Shown in pieces: positions 16,386-23,885 of a DNA stretch of 27,148 bases; within the stretch, counting starts at the first letter, position 1; the number at the start of each line of letters is the position of its first letter. The translations under genes were made by a program, and so were the position numbers. The stretch comes from Gemmatimonadales bacterium UBA4456. Its GTDB lineage: Bacteria > Gemmatimonadota > Gemmatimonadetes > Longimicrobiales > Gaopeijiaceae. The stretch is taken from positions 67,734 to 94,881 of the forward strand of contig DGOW01000099.1 of assembly GCA_002390225.1 (NCBI GenBank), read 5' to 3'. The notes under the pieces are model-generated. The model made no database searches and had not been told where the DNA came from. It worked only from the letters and a program-made list of their open reading frames with translations.

Positions 16386-17668
16386 GCCTTCTCGCGATCG
16401 CGCTCCTGCTGCTGGCTCTGGTCGTGCTCGGCATTCCCATTGCGATTGCTCTCGGCCTGGTGGCCGTGATTGCGATGATCACCGGTCCCGACGGCGTCGG
16501 CGCGTTACCGAACGCCGCCCTCGTCATGTTCGATGGTGCCACCTCGTTCCCGCTGATCGCCATCCCGCTGTTCATCCTGGCCGGGGCCATCATGAATGCC
16601 TCCGGGATCAGCCGCCGTCTGATCGCGTTCGCTTCGGCCATGGTGGGGTTCATTCGTGGTGGGCTGTCGATGGTCACGATCAGTGCCTCGCTCTTCTTCG
16701 CAGAGATCAGTGGGTCAGCGGTGGCTGACGTCGCCGCATTGGGATCGATTTTGATCCCGGCCATGAAAGAGAAGGGGTACCCGAAGGCGTTTGCGGCCGC
16801 CGTGACGTCGTCCTCCGCGACGCTTGCCGTCATCATCCCGCCCTCGATCCCGATGATCATCTACGGGGTCATGTCAGGATCCTCCATCGTCGAGCTCTTT
16901 GTAGCGGGTATCGTGCCGGGTGTGCTCGGTGGCGGTTTGATGATGCTCGTAGCGTATGGCCTCGCCCGAAAACACGACTTCCCCCGTGAGCAGGCGTTCG
17001 TGCTTCAGCGGGTGTGGACGACGTTCAAGGATGCTGGATGGGCCCTCACGCTCCCGCTCATCATTCTGGGCGGGATCTTTTCGGGTTGGGTCACCGCCAC
17101 GGAAGGAGCAGGTCTCGCCGTCGTCGCGTCCATTCTCATTGGCGGGCTCGTCTATCGTGAGCTGGACTGGACGCTGCTGCGCAAAGCCATGCTTGAGGGT
17201 GGTCAGCAGACGGCTGTCGTGATGCTCCTCGTTGCGGCGTCCGCGCTTCTCGGGGACTATCTGACGGAGGTCCGCGTGCCGCAGCGGGTCGCCGAAGGGA
17301 TCATGGGGATGACCCAGGATCGCTGGGCGATCCTGCTTCTGCTCAACGCGTTCTTCCTTGTCATCGGGTTATTCCTGCACTCTGCGGCCGCGATCATACT
17401 GGTCGTGCCCATCGTCATGCCGCTCGTTCAGGCGGCCGGTATCGACCCGGTACATTTCGGCCTGGTCGTCACACTCAATCTCGGGATCGGGCAACAGACG
17501 CCTCCAGTCGCGTCGGTTCTGGTTACAGCATGTTCGGTCGCGAAGGCAGATATTTGGGAGGTGAGCAAGGTGAACCTCTGGTTTATTGCCGTACTCGTCT
17601 TGATGCTGCTTCTCGTGACCTATGTGCCGGTGGTCCCGATGGCTCTGGTGGAGTTGCTCTACCGATGA
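16382..17668 (+). CDS. dctM: TRAP transporter large permease (DctM family)
   Basis: A 428-residue protein with about twelve membrane segments and the DctM signatures: PNAALVMFDGATSFPLIAIP near the start, SASLFFAEISGSAVADVAAL, and VIIPPSIPMIIYGVMSGSS for the first re-entrant loop. LNLGIGQQTPPVASVL is the second half's matching loop. It is the ion-coupled channel subunit of the TRAP transporter, importing the DctP ligand with sodium. The start is TTG 16382, decided by GGGAGGG seven bases upstream and the TTGA overlap with dctQ. The stop overlaps the next gene as ATGA. Confidence 0.95.
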   Translation: MSLLAIALLLLALVVLGIPIAIALGLVAVIAMITGPDGVGALPNAALVMFDGATSFPLIAIPLFILAGAIMNASGISRRLIAFASAMVGFIRGGLSMVTISASLFFAEISGSAVADVAALGSILIPAMKEKGYPKAFAAAVTSSSATLAVIIPPSIPMIIYGVMSGSSIVELFVAGIVPGVLGGGLMMLVAYGLARKHDFPREQAFVLQRVWTTFKDAGWALTLPLIILGGIFSGWVTATEGAGLAVVASILIGGLVYRELDWTLLRKAMLEGGQQTAVVMLLVAASALLGDYLTEVRVPQRVAEGIMGMTQDRWAILLLLNAFFLVIGLFLHSAAAIILVVPIVMPLVQAAGIDPVHFGLVVTLNLGIGQQTPPVASVLVTACSVAKADIWEVSKVNLWFIAVLVLMLLLVTYVPVVPMALVELLYR

Positions 17669-18444
17669 GTGAACGTGTAGTCGTCGAGGTGGCGACCCCG
17701 ATTGCGACCGTACGGCTAGATGGCCCCGAGCGACACAATGTGCTCGACGTGGCAGGCTGGCGGGCGCTGGCCGATGCGATGAACGGCTTGTCCGAGCGGG
17801 ACGACGTCCTGGCTGTCGCGGTCCGCGGGACGGGTGGTCGGGCATTCTCGGCGGGCTCGGATATTGGCGCATTCGCCGAGCAGCGGTCCACTCCGGAGGA
17901 TGTCCGCTCCTATTCCGACGCGATCGCGAGTGCGATGCAGGCGGTCGGAGCATGCCGACATCCGACGGTGGCCATCATCGAAGGGATCTGCGTGGGCGGT
18001 GGCCTCGAGATCGCAGCCTGCTGTGACCTTCGGGTGTGCGCCGAGTCGAGCCGCTTCGGTGCGCCGATCAATCGCCTCGGGCTCACGATGTCGCACGATG
18101 AACTCGAGCCGTTACTCCAGCTGCTCGGCCCCGGGCCGGTCCTCGAGATCCTGCTCAGCGGAGAATTGATCGACGCTGAGCGAGCGCTGACCGTCGGACT
18201 CGTGAACCGGGTGTGGTCGGACGCGGCCGTGGTGGAGCAGGGATACGGTCTGGTGGCACGCATCGCCGCCGGTGCGCCGCTCGTAAATCGGTGGCACAAG
18301 AAGTTTGTTCGCCGTCTACTCGAGCGCCGGCCGCTCACCGATGAAGAGCGTGCTGAGGCTCATGAGGCGTTCGGTACCGCAGATTATCGGGAAGGCAGAA
18401 CGGCCTTCCTCGAGAAACGTGATCCGGACTTCCAGGGGTCGTGA
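17665..18444 (+). CDS. Enoyl-CoA hydratase/isomerase (crotonase) family protein
   Basis: A 259-residue crotonase-fold protein. RAFSAGSDIGAFAE (about 59-72) and IEGICVGGGLEIAACCDLRV (about 105-124) form the oxyanion hole, with Glu115 at the Glu144 position of rat hydratase. The Glu164 position is not acidic: FGAPINRLGL places Ile135 there. As with the first crotonase gene of this window, plain hydration of an enoyl-CoA is uncertain. The frame extends upstream to 17530 inside dctM, but ATG 17665 gives the ATGA overlap and the normal family N-terminus. It is co-transcribed with a CoA-transferase gene, so it probably acts on the CoA thioester that enzyme makes from the imported acid. Confidence 0.9.
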   Translation: MSERVVVEVATPIATVRLDGPERHNVLDVAGWRALADAMNGLSERDDVLAVAVRGTGGRAFSAGSDIGAFAEQRSTPEDVRSYSDAIASAMQAVGACRHPTVAIIEGICVGGGLEIAACCDLRVCAESSRFGAPINRLGLTMSHDELEPLLQLLGPGPVLEILLSGELIDAERALTVGLVNRVWSDAAVVEQGYGLVARIAAGAPLVNRWHKKFVRRLLERRPLTDEERAEAHEAFGTADYREGRTAFLEKRDPDFQGS

Positions 18445-18445
18445 G

Positions 18446-19678
18446 GTGAGCGGACCTCTCACCGGCGTCCGGGTCATCGAACTGGCCCACATCATGGCGG
18501 GGCCGGTCTGTGGTCTGATGCTGGCGGACATGGGCGCCGACGTGATCAAGGTCGAGCGTCTCCCCCGAGGAGATGGCACACGGAGCTTCGTGCCACCGGA
18601 GATCGGAGGAGAGTCCGCTGCCTTCATGATGCTCAACCGGGGCAAGCGCAGCATCGCGCTGGATCTCCGTTCGTCGGACGGCGTCGAGATCGTCCGCCGA
18701 CTCCTGTCCGACGCCGACGTTGTCGTGGAGAACTTCAGGGTCGGAACAATGGAGAAGATGGGACTCGGCTGGGATGAGCTGCGCGCGCAGAACCCTCGTC
18801 TGGTCTATTGCCAGATCACTGGCTTTGGTCGGACCGGGCCTATGGCGGACAAGGGTGGCTTCGATCTGATCGCGCAGGGCTACGCCGGTCTCATGAGCAT
18901 TACCGGCGAAGGTCCTGGGCGTGAGCCGGTCAAGGTCGGAGCTCCTGTGACGGACATCACCGCCGGGATCCTCGCGGCCTACGGCGTCGTGTCGGCGCTC
19001 TTCGAGCGGGAGCGGACCGGCGAAGGGCAGCTCGTCGACACCTCGCTCTTCGAAGCAGGCATCACGCAGACGTACTGGCAGAGTGCGATCGCCCTGGCAT
19101 CCGGGCACTCACCCGGCCCACTTGGCTCCGCGCATCCGCTCGCGGCGCCTTATCAGGCATTTCGGACCTCTGACGGATGGATCAACGTCGGTGCGTCGAA
19201 CCAGTCCACGTGGCTGGGCCTGACACGTGCGCTCGCGATGCCGGAGTTGGCAGAGGAGCCTCACTTCATTGATAACGCTGGACGGATGGAGCATCTCGAC
19301 CAGCTCCTCGAGGTCCTGGCTGGCCGCTTCGAACAGGAGACGACCGACGAGTGGCTCAGCAGGCTCGCTGCTGAGCGCGTGCCGGCAGGCCCGATCGCGT
19401 CCGTCGGTGAGATGCTGGAGCACCCTCAGACCGTCGCCCGCAAGATGGTGGTGGAGACCGATCATCCGACAGCGGGGCGCGTCAGGTCGCTGGGGAGCGC
19501 GGTGAAGATGTCGGGGACAGGTGAAGGCCCTCTGGCCGGAGGCGCGCCGAGCCCGGCACCACTACTTGGCCAGCATACGCGTGAGGTGCTTAGAGATGTG
19601 GGCGTCAACGATCAGCGAGTCGACGCGCTCGTCACCCGGGGCGTGCTCGTCAGCTCAGCTCCCAGAACGGCCCCGTAA
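18446..19678 (+). CDS. CaiB/BaiF family (class III) CoA-transferase
   Basis: A 410-residue class III CoA-transferase of normal length. LTGVRVIELAHIMAGPVCG, DMGADVIKVERLPRGDGTR, MMLNRGKRSIALDLRS and VVVENFRVGTMEKMGLG are the family's consecutive N-terminal motifs. Asp170 in GAPVTDITAGI matches the catalytic aspartate (Asp169) of formyl-CoA transferase, which forms the acyl-anhydride intermediate. It moves CoA from a donor thioester to a carboxylic acid; formate, oxalate, carnitine, succinate or malate-type acids are all known in the family. GTG 18446 starts one base after the preceding stop, with AGGGG seven bases upstream; a longer frame to 18305 lies inside the crotonase gene and is rejected. 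Its last 29 bases overlap the convergent MerB-like gene. Confidence 0.93.
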   Translation: MSGPLTGVRVIELAHIMAGPVCGLMLADMGADVIKVERLPRGDGTRSFVPPEIGGESAAFMMLNRGKRSIALDLRSSDGVEIVRRLLSDADVVVENFRVGTMEKMGLGWDELRAQNPRLVYCQITGFGRTGPMADKGGFDLIAQGYAGLMSITGEGPGREPVKVGAPVTDITAGILAAYGVVSALFERERTGEGQLVDTSLFEAGITQTYWQSAIALASGHSPGPLGSAHPLAAPYQAFRTSDGWINVGASNQSTWLGLTRALAMPELAEEPHFIDNAGRMEHLDQLLEVLAGRFEQETTDEWLSRLAAERVPAGPIASVGEMLEHPQTVARKMVVETDHPTAGRVRSLGSAVKMSGTGEGPLAGGAPSPAPLLGQHTREVLRDVGVNDQRVDALVTRGVLVSSAPRTAP

Positions 19679-20333
19679 GCCCAACCTCCTCCAGGATTTT
19701 CTGAGCTTCGGCGGCGGTGCGCCCTCGCCACTTGGGCTCCATGCGCCCGGCGTACCAGGGCTGAACCAGGGCCCACATCTGCTCGAACGACACGACGGCT
19801 CCGCGCGGATGCCCCGTGCGTGCAAGCCAGTCATTCACATGCCCTTCCGACCGGAAGGCGAGATAGTATGCTCAGGTAAAGCCGATGTCGTCCCAGGCGT
19901 GCCCGATCGGAGTCACCAGATGAATGACGCCGTCGTCGCCTTCCAGCAGGCCGTCGCGAACGCCGAACTCGAGTTGCTCACCGCTCTCCGCACAGTGTGA
20001 ACGCGTCCAGCCGTCGGTCCCGAGGATGGCCGGCACGCCAAGCGCGTCCCATGCGCAGTTTGCATAGCACGTCATGTCTGGCGTCTCGACGACATAATCC
20101 GTCGGCACTCCGGAGAACGGATTCGCCATCCAGATGGCGTTGCCATCTGGTGAGGGCGCGATCTCGTGCGCCTCGAAGAGCCGCTGCAGCGATACACGGA
20201 TCTGGTGCTCCGTACCTCCAAGGGCGGCAGCCATCGCACCAAGTGCAGGTGCGCGCCCTGACTCGCCGAAGAACTGGTAGATGTTCGTGCGAACCGCCCA
20301 GTCGAAGTCTGTAATCTGGCCAGCCGAACTCAT
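19650..20333 (-). CDS. MerB-like organomercurial (alkylmercury) lyase, candidate selenoprotein with in-frame TGA
   Basis: Read through TGA 19872-19874, this is one 227-residue protein (E. coli MerB has 212). Residues 15-70 look like the MerB winged-helix domain. The core carries Cys93 and Asp96 in CYANCAWDALGVP (MerB Cys96/Asp99) and Cys114 in RSHCAESGE (MerB Cys117). The TGA is codon 154, after HAWDDIGFT, and the same frame goes on AYYLAFRSEGHVNDWLARTG and ends GLTGPFWELS. Counting back from the shared S...DW pattern puts the TGA exactly on MerB Cys159, the residue that with Cys96 and Asp99 splits the carbon-mercury bond. A GGUC-looped hairpin follows at selenocysteine-element spacing. ATG 20333 has GAGGA seven bases upstream, which decides it over GTG 20339. 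Alternative: a plain nonsense mutation. Homology is strong, selenocysteine likely, the true substrate unproven. Confidence 0.8.
19843..19858 (-). promoter_or_regulatory. Candidate bacterial SECIS element
   Basis: On the minus strand, CCUUCC (19858-19853), loop GGUC (19852-19849) and GGAAGG (19848-19843) form a perfect six-pair stem with a four-base loop; one more C-G pair could close the loop further. The stem starts 13 bases and the loop 19 bases after the TGA. From memory the E. coli fdhF element carries GGUC in its apical loop 18 bases after its UGA, with the G and U recognised by SelB. The gene's final TGA (19650-19652) has no such hairpin at that distance. Confidence 0.75.
19872..19874 (-). 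other. In-frame TGA codon, probable selenocysteine (codon 154 of the MerB-like gene)
   Basis: The codon interrupts a frame that is MerB-like on both sides without any shift. It replaces the catalytic cysteine, the classic place where selenocysteine substitutes for cysteine. Confidence 0.75.
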
Positions 20334-20343
20334 GAGCACGTCC

Positions 20344-21513
20344 TCATCGTACCATCCCGTACCGTCTCAGGATCTCCATGGTCTCTTCGATGGGCAGCGC
20401 GTCCACCGTCCGCCCGTTACTGGTCACTGTCTCGGCCATGAAGAGTGAGTTGTAGATCGCCTCCTCCGTGGCCTCGACCGTCGCCTCGAAGAGCGAGCTG
20501 ACATTCGCGTTGGACAGGTCGTCGTAGCGGTGCACGTCACCCGTCGTCGATCGACGTACACCGTTGGCGGTGGAGAATGCGATCACGTAGTCACCCGATC
20601 CGTTGCTTGCGTAGGAGCCGGTGCGGGAAAGGCCCATAATGGCACGGCGGGCAACGCGCTCCAGATTCCGGTCCGAGAGGGGTGCGTCGGTCGCCACGAC
20701 CATCATGATCGAGCCCCACTCCTGCACGTCGGCATCGGGGTCATAGTCCTCGTCACGGCCGATCTGATTGGCAAAGGCGTACTGGCCTAGCTCCTGTCCC
20801 ACTGGTGCCCCTCCGATCTGCAGGATGCCACCGAAGTTCGACTGAACCAGGACGCCAACGGTGTATCCACCCAGGCTTTCGGGGAGTACACGGCTGCTCG
20901 TCCCGATGCCACCCTTCCATCCGAATGCGACCGTTCCCGCGCCAGCCCCGACGGCGCCCTCCTCTACCGGGCCATCCGTGGCACCCTCGAGTGCGGCGAC
21001 GACGTGTTCGGGCTCGATCGGCCTCGACCGAATGTTATTGAGTCCTCCGTCGTTGGTTTCGCCGACGAAGGCGTTGAGGGACTGAACGTTCTCCATTCCT
21101 TCCTGGCCGAGCATCCATTCCACCATGGCGTCGGCTGCCTTCCAGACGCACAAGGTGCAGGTCAGGAGGATCGGAGTCTCCAACTCACCGAGCTCGCGGA
21201 CCTGGGTGACGCCCAGGAGCTTGCCGTACCCGTTTCCGACATGGATCGCGGCCGGCACGCGGCTCATGTACGTGCTGCCCGAGTGAGGCACGATGGCCGT
21301 AACGCCTGTCCGCACGTTCGGCGGTTGAATCACGGTGCTGTGCCCCACGCGAACACCGACCACATCTGTGATGGCGTTGTGCGTTCCTGGCTGAAACACC
21401 CCGACTTCGATGCCGAGGTCGCGCGCACGCATGCGATCGAATACCTGCGCGTGGATCAGGGATGGTGAGAGGATCGAGACGAGCAGGAATGCGAAGATCG
21501 ATTGCCGGAGCAC
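20344..21513 (-). CDS. P1-family (DmpA/BapA-type, S58) aminopeptidase with signal peptide
   Basis: A 389-residue Ntn-hydrolase-like peptidase. A signal peptide (about 1-23, FAFLLVSILSPSLIHAQ) sends it out of the cytoplasm. Family signatures follow: NAITDVVGVRVGH, LNAFVGETNDGGLNNI, GAVGAGAGTVAFGWKGGIGT (186-205) and LVQSNFGG. WGSIMMVVATDAPL holds the self-cleavage site Gly267-Ser268; Ser268 would become the N-terminal nucleophile of the beta chain. Relatives release N-terminal D- or L-amino acids or beta-amino acids from peptides. The start is GTG, supported by AAGGA seven bases upstream. It lies 16 bases after ctaB and 10 bases before the MerB-like gene, whose ribosome site overlaps this gene's stop, so the three are probably one transcript. 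Confidence 0.92.
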   Translation of the reverse strand: MLRQSIFAFLLVSILSPSLIHAQVFDRMRARDLGIEVGVFQPGTHNAITDVVGVRVGHSTVIQPPNVRTGVTAIVPHSGSTYMSRVPAAIHVGNGYGKLLGVTQVRELGELETPILLTCTLCVWKAADAMVEWMLGQEGMENVQSLNAFVGETNDGGLNNIRSRPIEPEHVVAALEGATDGPVEEGAVGAGAGTVAFGWKGGIGTSSRVLPESLGGYTVGVLVQSNFGGILQIGGAPVGQELGQYAFANQIGRDEDYDPDADVQEWGSIMMVVATDAPLSDRNLERVARRAIMGLSRTGSYASNGSGDYVIAFSTANGVRRSTTGDVHRYDDLSNANVSSLFEATVEATEEAIYNSLFMAETVTSNGRTVDALPIEETMEILRRYGMVR

Positions 21514-21529
21514 GGGACGTTCCTTGTGG

Positions 21530-22435
21530 TCAGGCTCCGGCCAGCAGCAGCCGGAGCGTATCGAACAGCATGAGGCCTAGAAGCAACGGGTGGTAGAGGA
21601 GCGAGGCAAAGAACACGGCTCGAGCACGCTCGTCGGTCATGTCCAGGAGTGCGCGGATAGCCATGCCCAGGAAGCTGAGTCCAGCCAGACTGGCTCCGAT
21701 AGCGTAGGGCATTCCCGTGAAGCCGAGGAATGTCGGCGTTAGGCTGACGGGTATCAGCAGGGCAGTCGAGATGACCATCTGGATCCCGATAGACTTCGCC
21801 CCGCCACCCGGGATTAGCTTGAACCCGACTCGCGCATAGTCTTCCCGCAGCATCCAGGCGAGACCGAGTACGTGTGGAAGCTGCCACAGGTACCCGATGC
21901 CGAAGAGAGCCAGTCCCCCTACGTCGATCGAGCCTGTGGCTGCTGTCCAGCCGATGAGCATCGGGAGTGCGCCGGGCACCGCTCCTGCTAGCGTCGCGAC
22001 ATAGGATCGCGTTTTGAGGGGCGTATAGATGCCGTGGTACATGAGGCCGCTGGCCGCCGTGATCAAAGCTGGCAGAGCACCGAGCACCAAGGCCATGTAC
22101 ACCAGCCCACCGAGGAGCAGGAGACTACCGAATCCAAGCGCCTGCATCGGTGAGACACGATGGGTCGGCAGGGGTCGAGTCCGGGTGCGGTGCATCACTG
22201 CGTCGGCGTCCCGCTCGACGAACTGGTTGAGCGTGAGTGCGCCCGCCGTCGCCAGGCCGGTTCCGGCCATGGTGTGCAGGGCGAGGGCTAGTTCGACACG
22301 TCCACGACTGGCTACGAAGGCACTCACCCCAGCTGTGACCATTACATAGCCCGCGATGCCGGGCTTGGTAAGCTCGTAGTACGCGCGAAATCGCGAGCTG
22401 CTCGCCTGTGCGGTGGGTGCGTCCGCCTGGGCCAT
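21530..22435 (-). CDS. ctaB: Protoheme IX farnesyltransferase (heme O synthase)
   Basis: A 301-residue UbiA-superfamily membrane prenyltransferase, close to the E. coli CyoE length. The first Asp-rich motif NQFVERDADAVMHRTRTRPL (70-89) is the exact heme O synthase form. YTPLKTRSYVATLAGAVPGA and LREDYARVGFKLIP supply the other conserved loops. It adds a farnesyl group to heme b at the inner membrane, making heme O for a heme-copper oxidase, so the organism respires oxygen. The frame is open to a TTG at 22588, but those 51 extra residues are basic and unlike the family; ATG 22435 is preferred. No cytochrome oxidase subunit lies in the window; the downstream neighbours are a peptidase and the MerB-like gene. 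Confidence 0.93.
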   Translation of the reverse strand: MAQADAPTAQASSSRFRAYYELTKPGIAGYVMVTAGVSAFVASRGRVELALALHTMAGTGLATAGALTLNQFVERDADAVMHRTRTRPLPTHRVSPMQALGFGSLLLLGGLVYMALVLGALPALITAASGLMYHGIYTPLKTRSYVATLAGAVPGALPMLIGWTAATGSIDVGGLALFGIGYLWQLPHVLGLAWMLREDYARVGFKLIPGGGAKSIGIQMVISTALLIPVSLTPTFLGFTGMPYAIGASLAGLSFLGMAIRALLDMTDERARAVFFASLLYHPLLLGLMLFDTLRLLLAGA

Positions 22436-22706
22436 GGGGTGGAGCTGGAGTTGAGGCAAAACGCTGGTGGGCCGCTCTGCGGACCTCCGGCGCGTTCGGA
22501 GTGCAAAGGTACCGAGGCGAGAAGGTCGGGCGAAGCGCCGTCGAACCCTTACGGATGCGACCCCGTTGAGTGGAGGCTTTTCGTTCAATGTGATGCACGG
22601 TCTGTCTGGCTTGACTGGGGGTGGCGGTGTGCAACTCCGAAGGGATCGCCGATCCGTGTAAGCAGTGCCGTGTCAGGTGGATGTTCATGTTTTGCTTGCG
22701 AAAATG
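22436..22706. other. Intergenic, upstream region of ctaB
   Basis: No convincing gene is seen in these bases. They should contain the minus-strand promoter for ctaB, but no good -35/-10 pair stands out. The last 30 bases become AT-rich and lead into the promoter at 22707. Confidence 0.5.
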
Positions 22707-22734
22707 TTGACAATCCTCGTGGGCTGTTTATCCT
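22707..22734 (+). promoter_or_regulatory. Strong sigma-70-type promoter
   Basis: A perfect -35 TTGACA (22707-22712), a 16-base spacer and TATCCT (22729-22734), within a locally AT-rich stretch in otherwise G+C-rich DNA. Transcription would begin near 22741. The next plus-strand gene starts about 375 bases later, so it either drives a structured RNA or a long leader. Confidence 0.55.
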
Positions 22735-22740
22735 ATGTAC

Positions 22741-23045
22741 AGCTTTTGTGTCTCGTTAATTCTGTGAATGTGTTCATGGTCGCTCTAGCTGCTGGCTGGG
22801 AAGTTCCTCACTGCAGGCGCGCAAGCTGCCTGCGGAGATGAGACCGTCTACCCAGTGCCAAGCATGATTGCCGTGACCGATGCTGCCACGCCCGATCTCG
22901 TCGCGCCCACCGACGTTCAGGCGGAACGTGGTGCGTTCCATGTTTTCCACGGTGCGATTCTCCCGACCCCGTAGCTTCTTAGCCAAGCCACAGATCCAGG
23001 GGTCGGCGGGTCCCGGGGTGTTCGCACCCCGGGGCCCGTTATCGT
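22741..23045 (+). ncRNA. Candidate structured untranslated RNA or long leader
   Basis: Between a strong promoter and a strong hairpin no protein gene is recognisable, yet nested stems occur. CTGGG (22796-22800) pairs with CCCAG (22851-22855). Inside it CTCA (22807-22810) pairs with TGAG (22839-22842), and CTGCAGGC (22811-22818) with GCCTGCGG (22828-22835, one wobble). A separate hairpin GGAACG/CGTTCC lies at 22923-22939. The 6/8-base internal loop in a long hairpin recalls 6S RNA, but I see no sequence match to 6S, tmRNA, RNase P or SRP RNA. It might instead be a regulated leader of the TonB-like gene. Boundaries are estimates. Confidence 0.35.
23008..23037 (+). terminator. Strong UUCG-capped hairpin, probable terminator or attenuator
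   Basis: A 13-pair stem (one G-U wobble): 23008-23020 pairs with 23025-23037 around TTCG, ending GTG-TTCG-CAC. One more C-G pair extends it. Only a weak T-rich run (GTTATCGTTCC) follows. CCGTTA (23036-23041) can alternatively pair with TAACGG (23058-23063), which would compete with the base of this stem. Confidence 0.55.
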
Positions 23046-23114
23046 TCCGGGTCCTGGTAACGGTGGTGCGAGCGGAAACCCGTGGTTCGTCTTACCTGTA
23101 GTACCAAGGGCGAG

Positions 23115-23789
23115 ATGACGATGAGCCAACTCCACGACATCACAGCGAGTGACCGGCGACGCCAGGAACGGTCCACCTGGCGCAATGGCCTGAGCGCGTC
23201 CGTACTCCTGCACCTGATCATCTTTCTGGGTTGGAACGGCAGCGTCATCCCCGACTCACCCTTCGCAGCGGCGGGCCCCAGGTCCGGTGACAATCGGGCG
23301 GCCTCGGGATCGATGCAGGCGCTCAACATTCGTACGCCACCGAGTCGCACCATTATCCAGCCACCGACACCGCTCGCAGTGAGCGTTGACGTGAAGACTG
23401 TCGAGTGGGAGGATGACGTCGAGTACGATCCGGCGTCCGTGCTCGGTGAGAAGCCCGGTCTCGACGAAGGTCCCGGTCTCGAGGACGGCACGGGGCAAGG
23501 AGACGGTGGGAACGCTGATGAAGGCTTCTACCGGCTTCAGCCGGCCACACCCCGGGGCATGATTATCCCTCCGACCAATCGAAGTCTTCGTGGCACCGAG
23601 GTTCAGGTGTGGGTCTTCGTCGACGAGCGGGGGCGCGTGGTCGCTGATTCGACCCGTCTCGATCCCCCGACCCGTGATCGTGGCTTCAACCGCCGCCTCA
23701 TCTCTGAGGCGGCTGAGTGGGTGTTTCTGCCCGCTGAGCAGGAGGGGAAATCGGTCGCGTCCTGGTTTCCATACAGAATCACGATGTAG
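23115..23789 (+). CDS. TonB-like energy transducer protein
   Basis: A protein of about 224 residues with the TonB plan. It has a short basic cytoplasmic N-terminus, one membrane helix (LSASVLLHLIIFLGWNG) and a periplasmic linker that is proline-rich and then glycine/acidic-rich (GLDEGPGLEDGTGQGDGGN). A C-terminal TonB domain follows (VQVWVFVDERGRVVADSTRL, then FNRRLISEAAEWVFLPAEQE). It would carry proton-motive energy to an outer-membrane receptor; no exbB/exbD or receptor gene is near. The frame extends to 23082, but ATG 23115 with AAGGG just upstream is the better start, and ATG 23121 is also possible. Confidence 0.75.
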   Translation: MTMSQLHDITASDRRRQERSTWRNGLSASVLLHLIIFLGWNGSVIPDSPFAAAGPRSGDNRAASGSMQALNIRTPPSRTIIQPPTPLAVSVDVKTVEWEDDVEYDPASVLGEKPGLDEGPGLEDGTGQGDGGNADEGFYRLQPATPRGMIIPPTNRSLRGTEVQVWVFVDERGRVVADSTRLDPPTRDRGFNRRLISEAAEWVFLPAEQEGKSVASWFPYRITM

Positions 23790-23885
23790 CGGAACCTTTC
23801 CCGGCCGAGGTACGTTGGTCGGGTCGCAGCGTTGGGGACTCTCGGCGCTCACCGCCATCCCATCGCGCGCGAGCATGCGGTTCCG

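Noticed and set aside
18305..18445. Upstream extension of the CoA-transferase into the crotonase gene
   Set aside because: The family motif begins right after GTG 18446, which has a good ribosome site; the extension is only the other gene read in a second frame.
19650..19838. A separate 62-residue gene downstream of the TGA
   Set aside because: It is in the same frame as the MerB-like N-terminal part and encodes the MerB-like C-terminus. Its GTG has no ribosome site, so it is the end of one gene.
22436..22588. Upstream extension of ctaB to TTG 22588
   Set aside because: Fifty-one basic residues unlike heme O synthases; ATG 22435 gives the normal length.
22774..22986. Minus-strand 70-residue frame beginning MAKKLRG
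   Set aside because: No family is recognised, it has no good ribosome site and it lies opposite the structured RNA candidate; probably chance.
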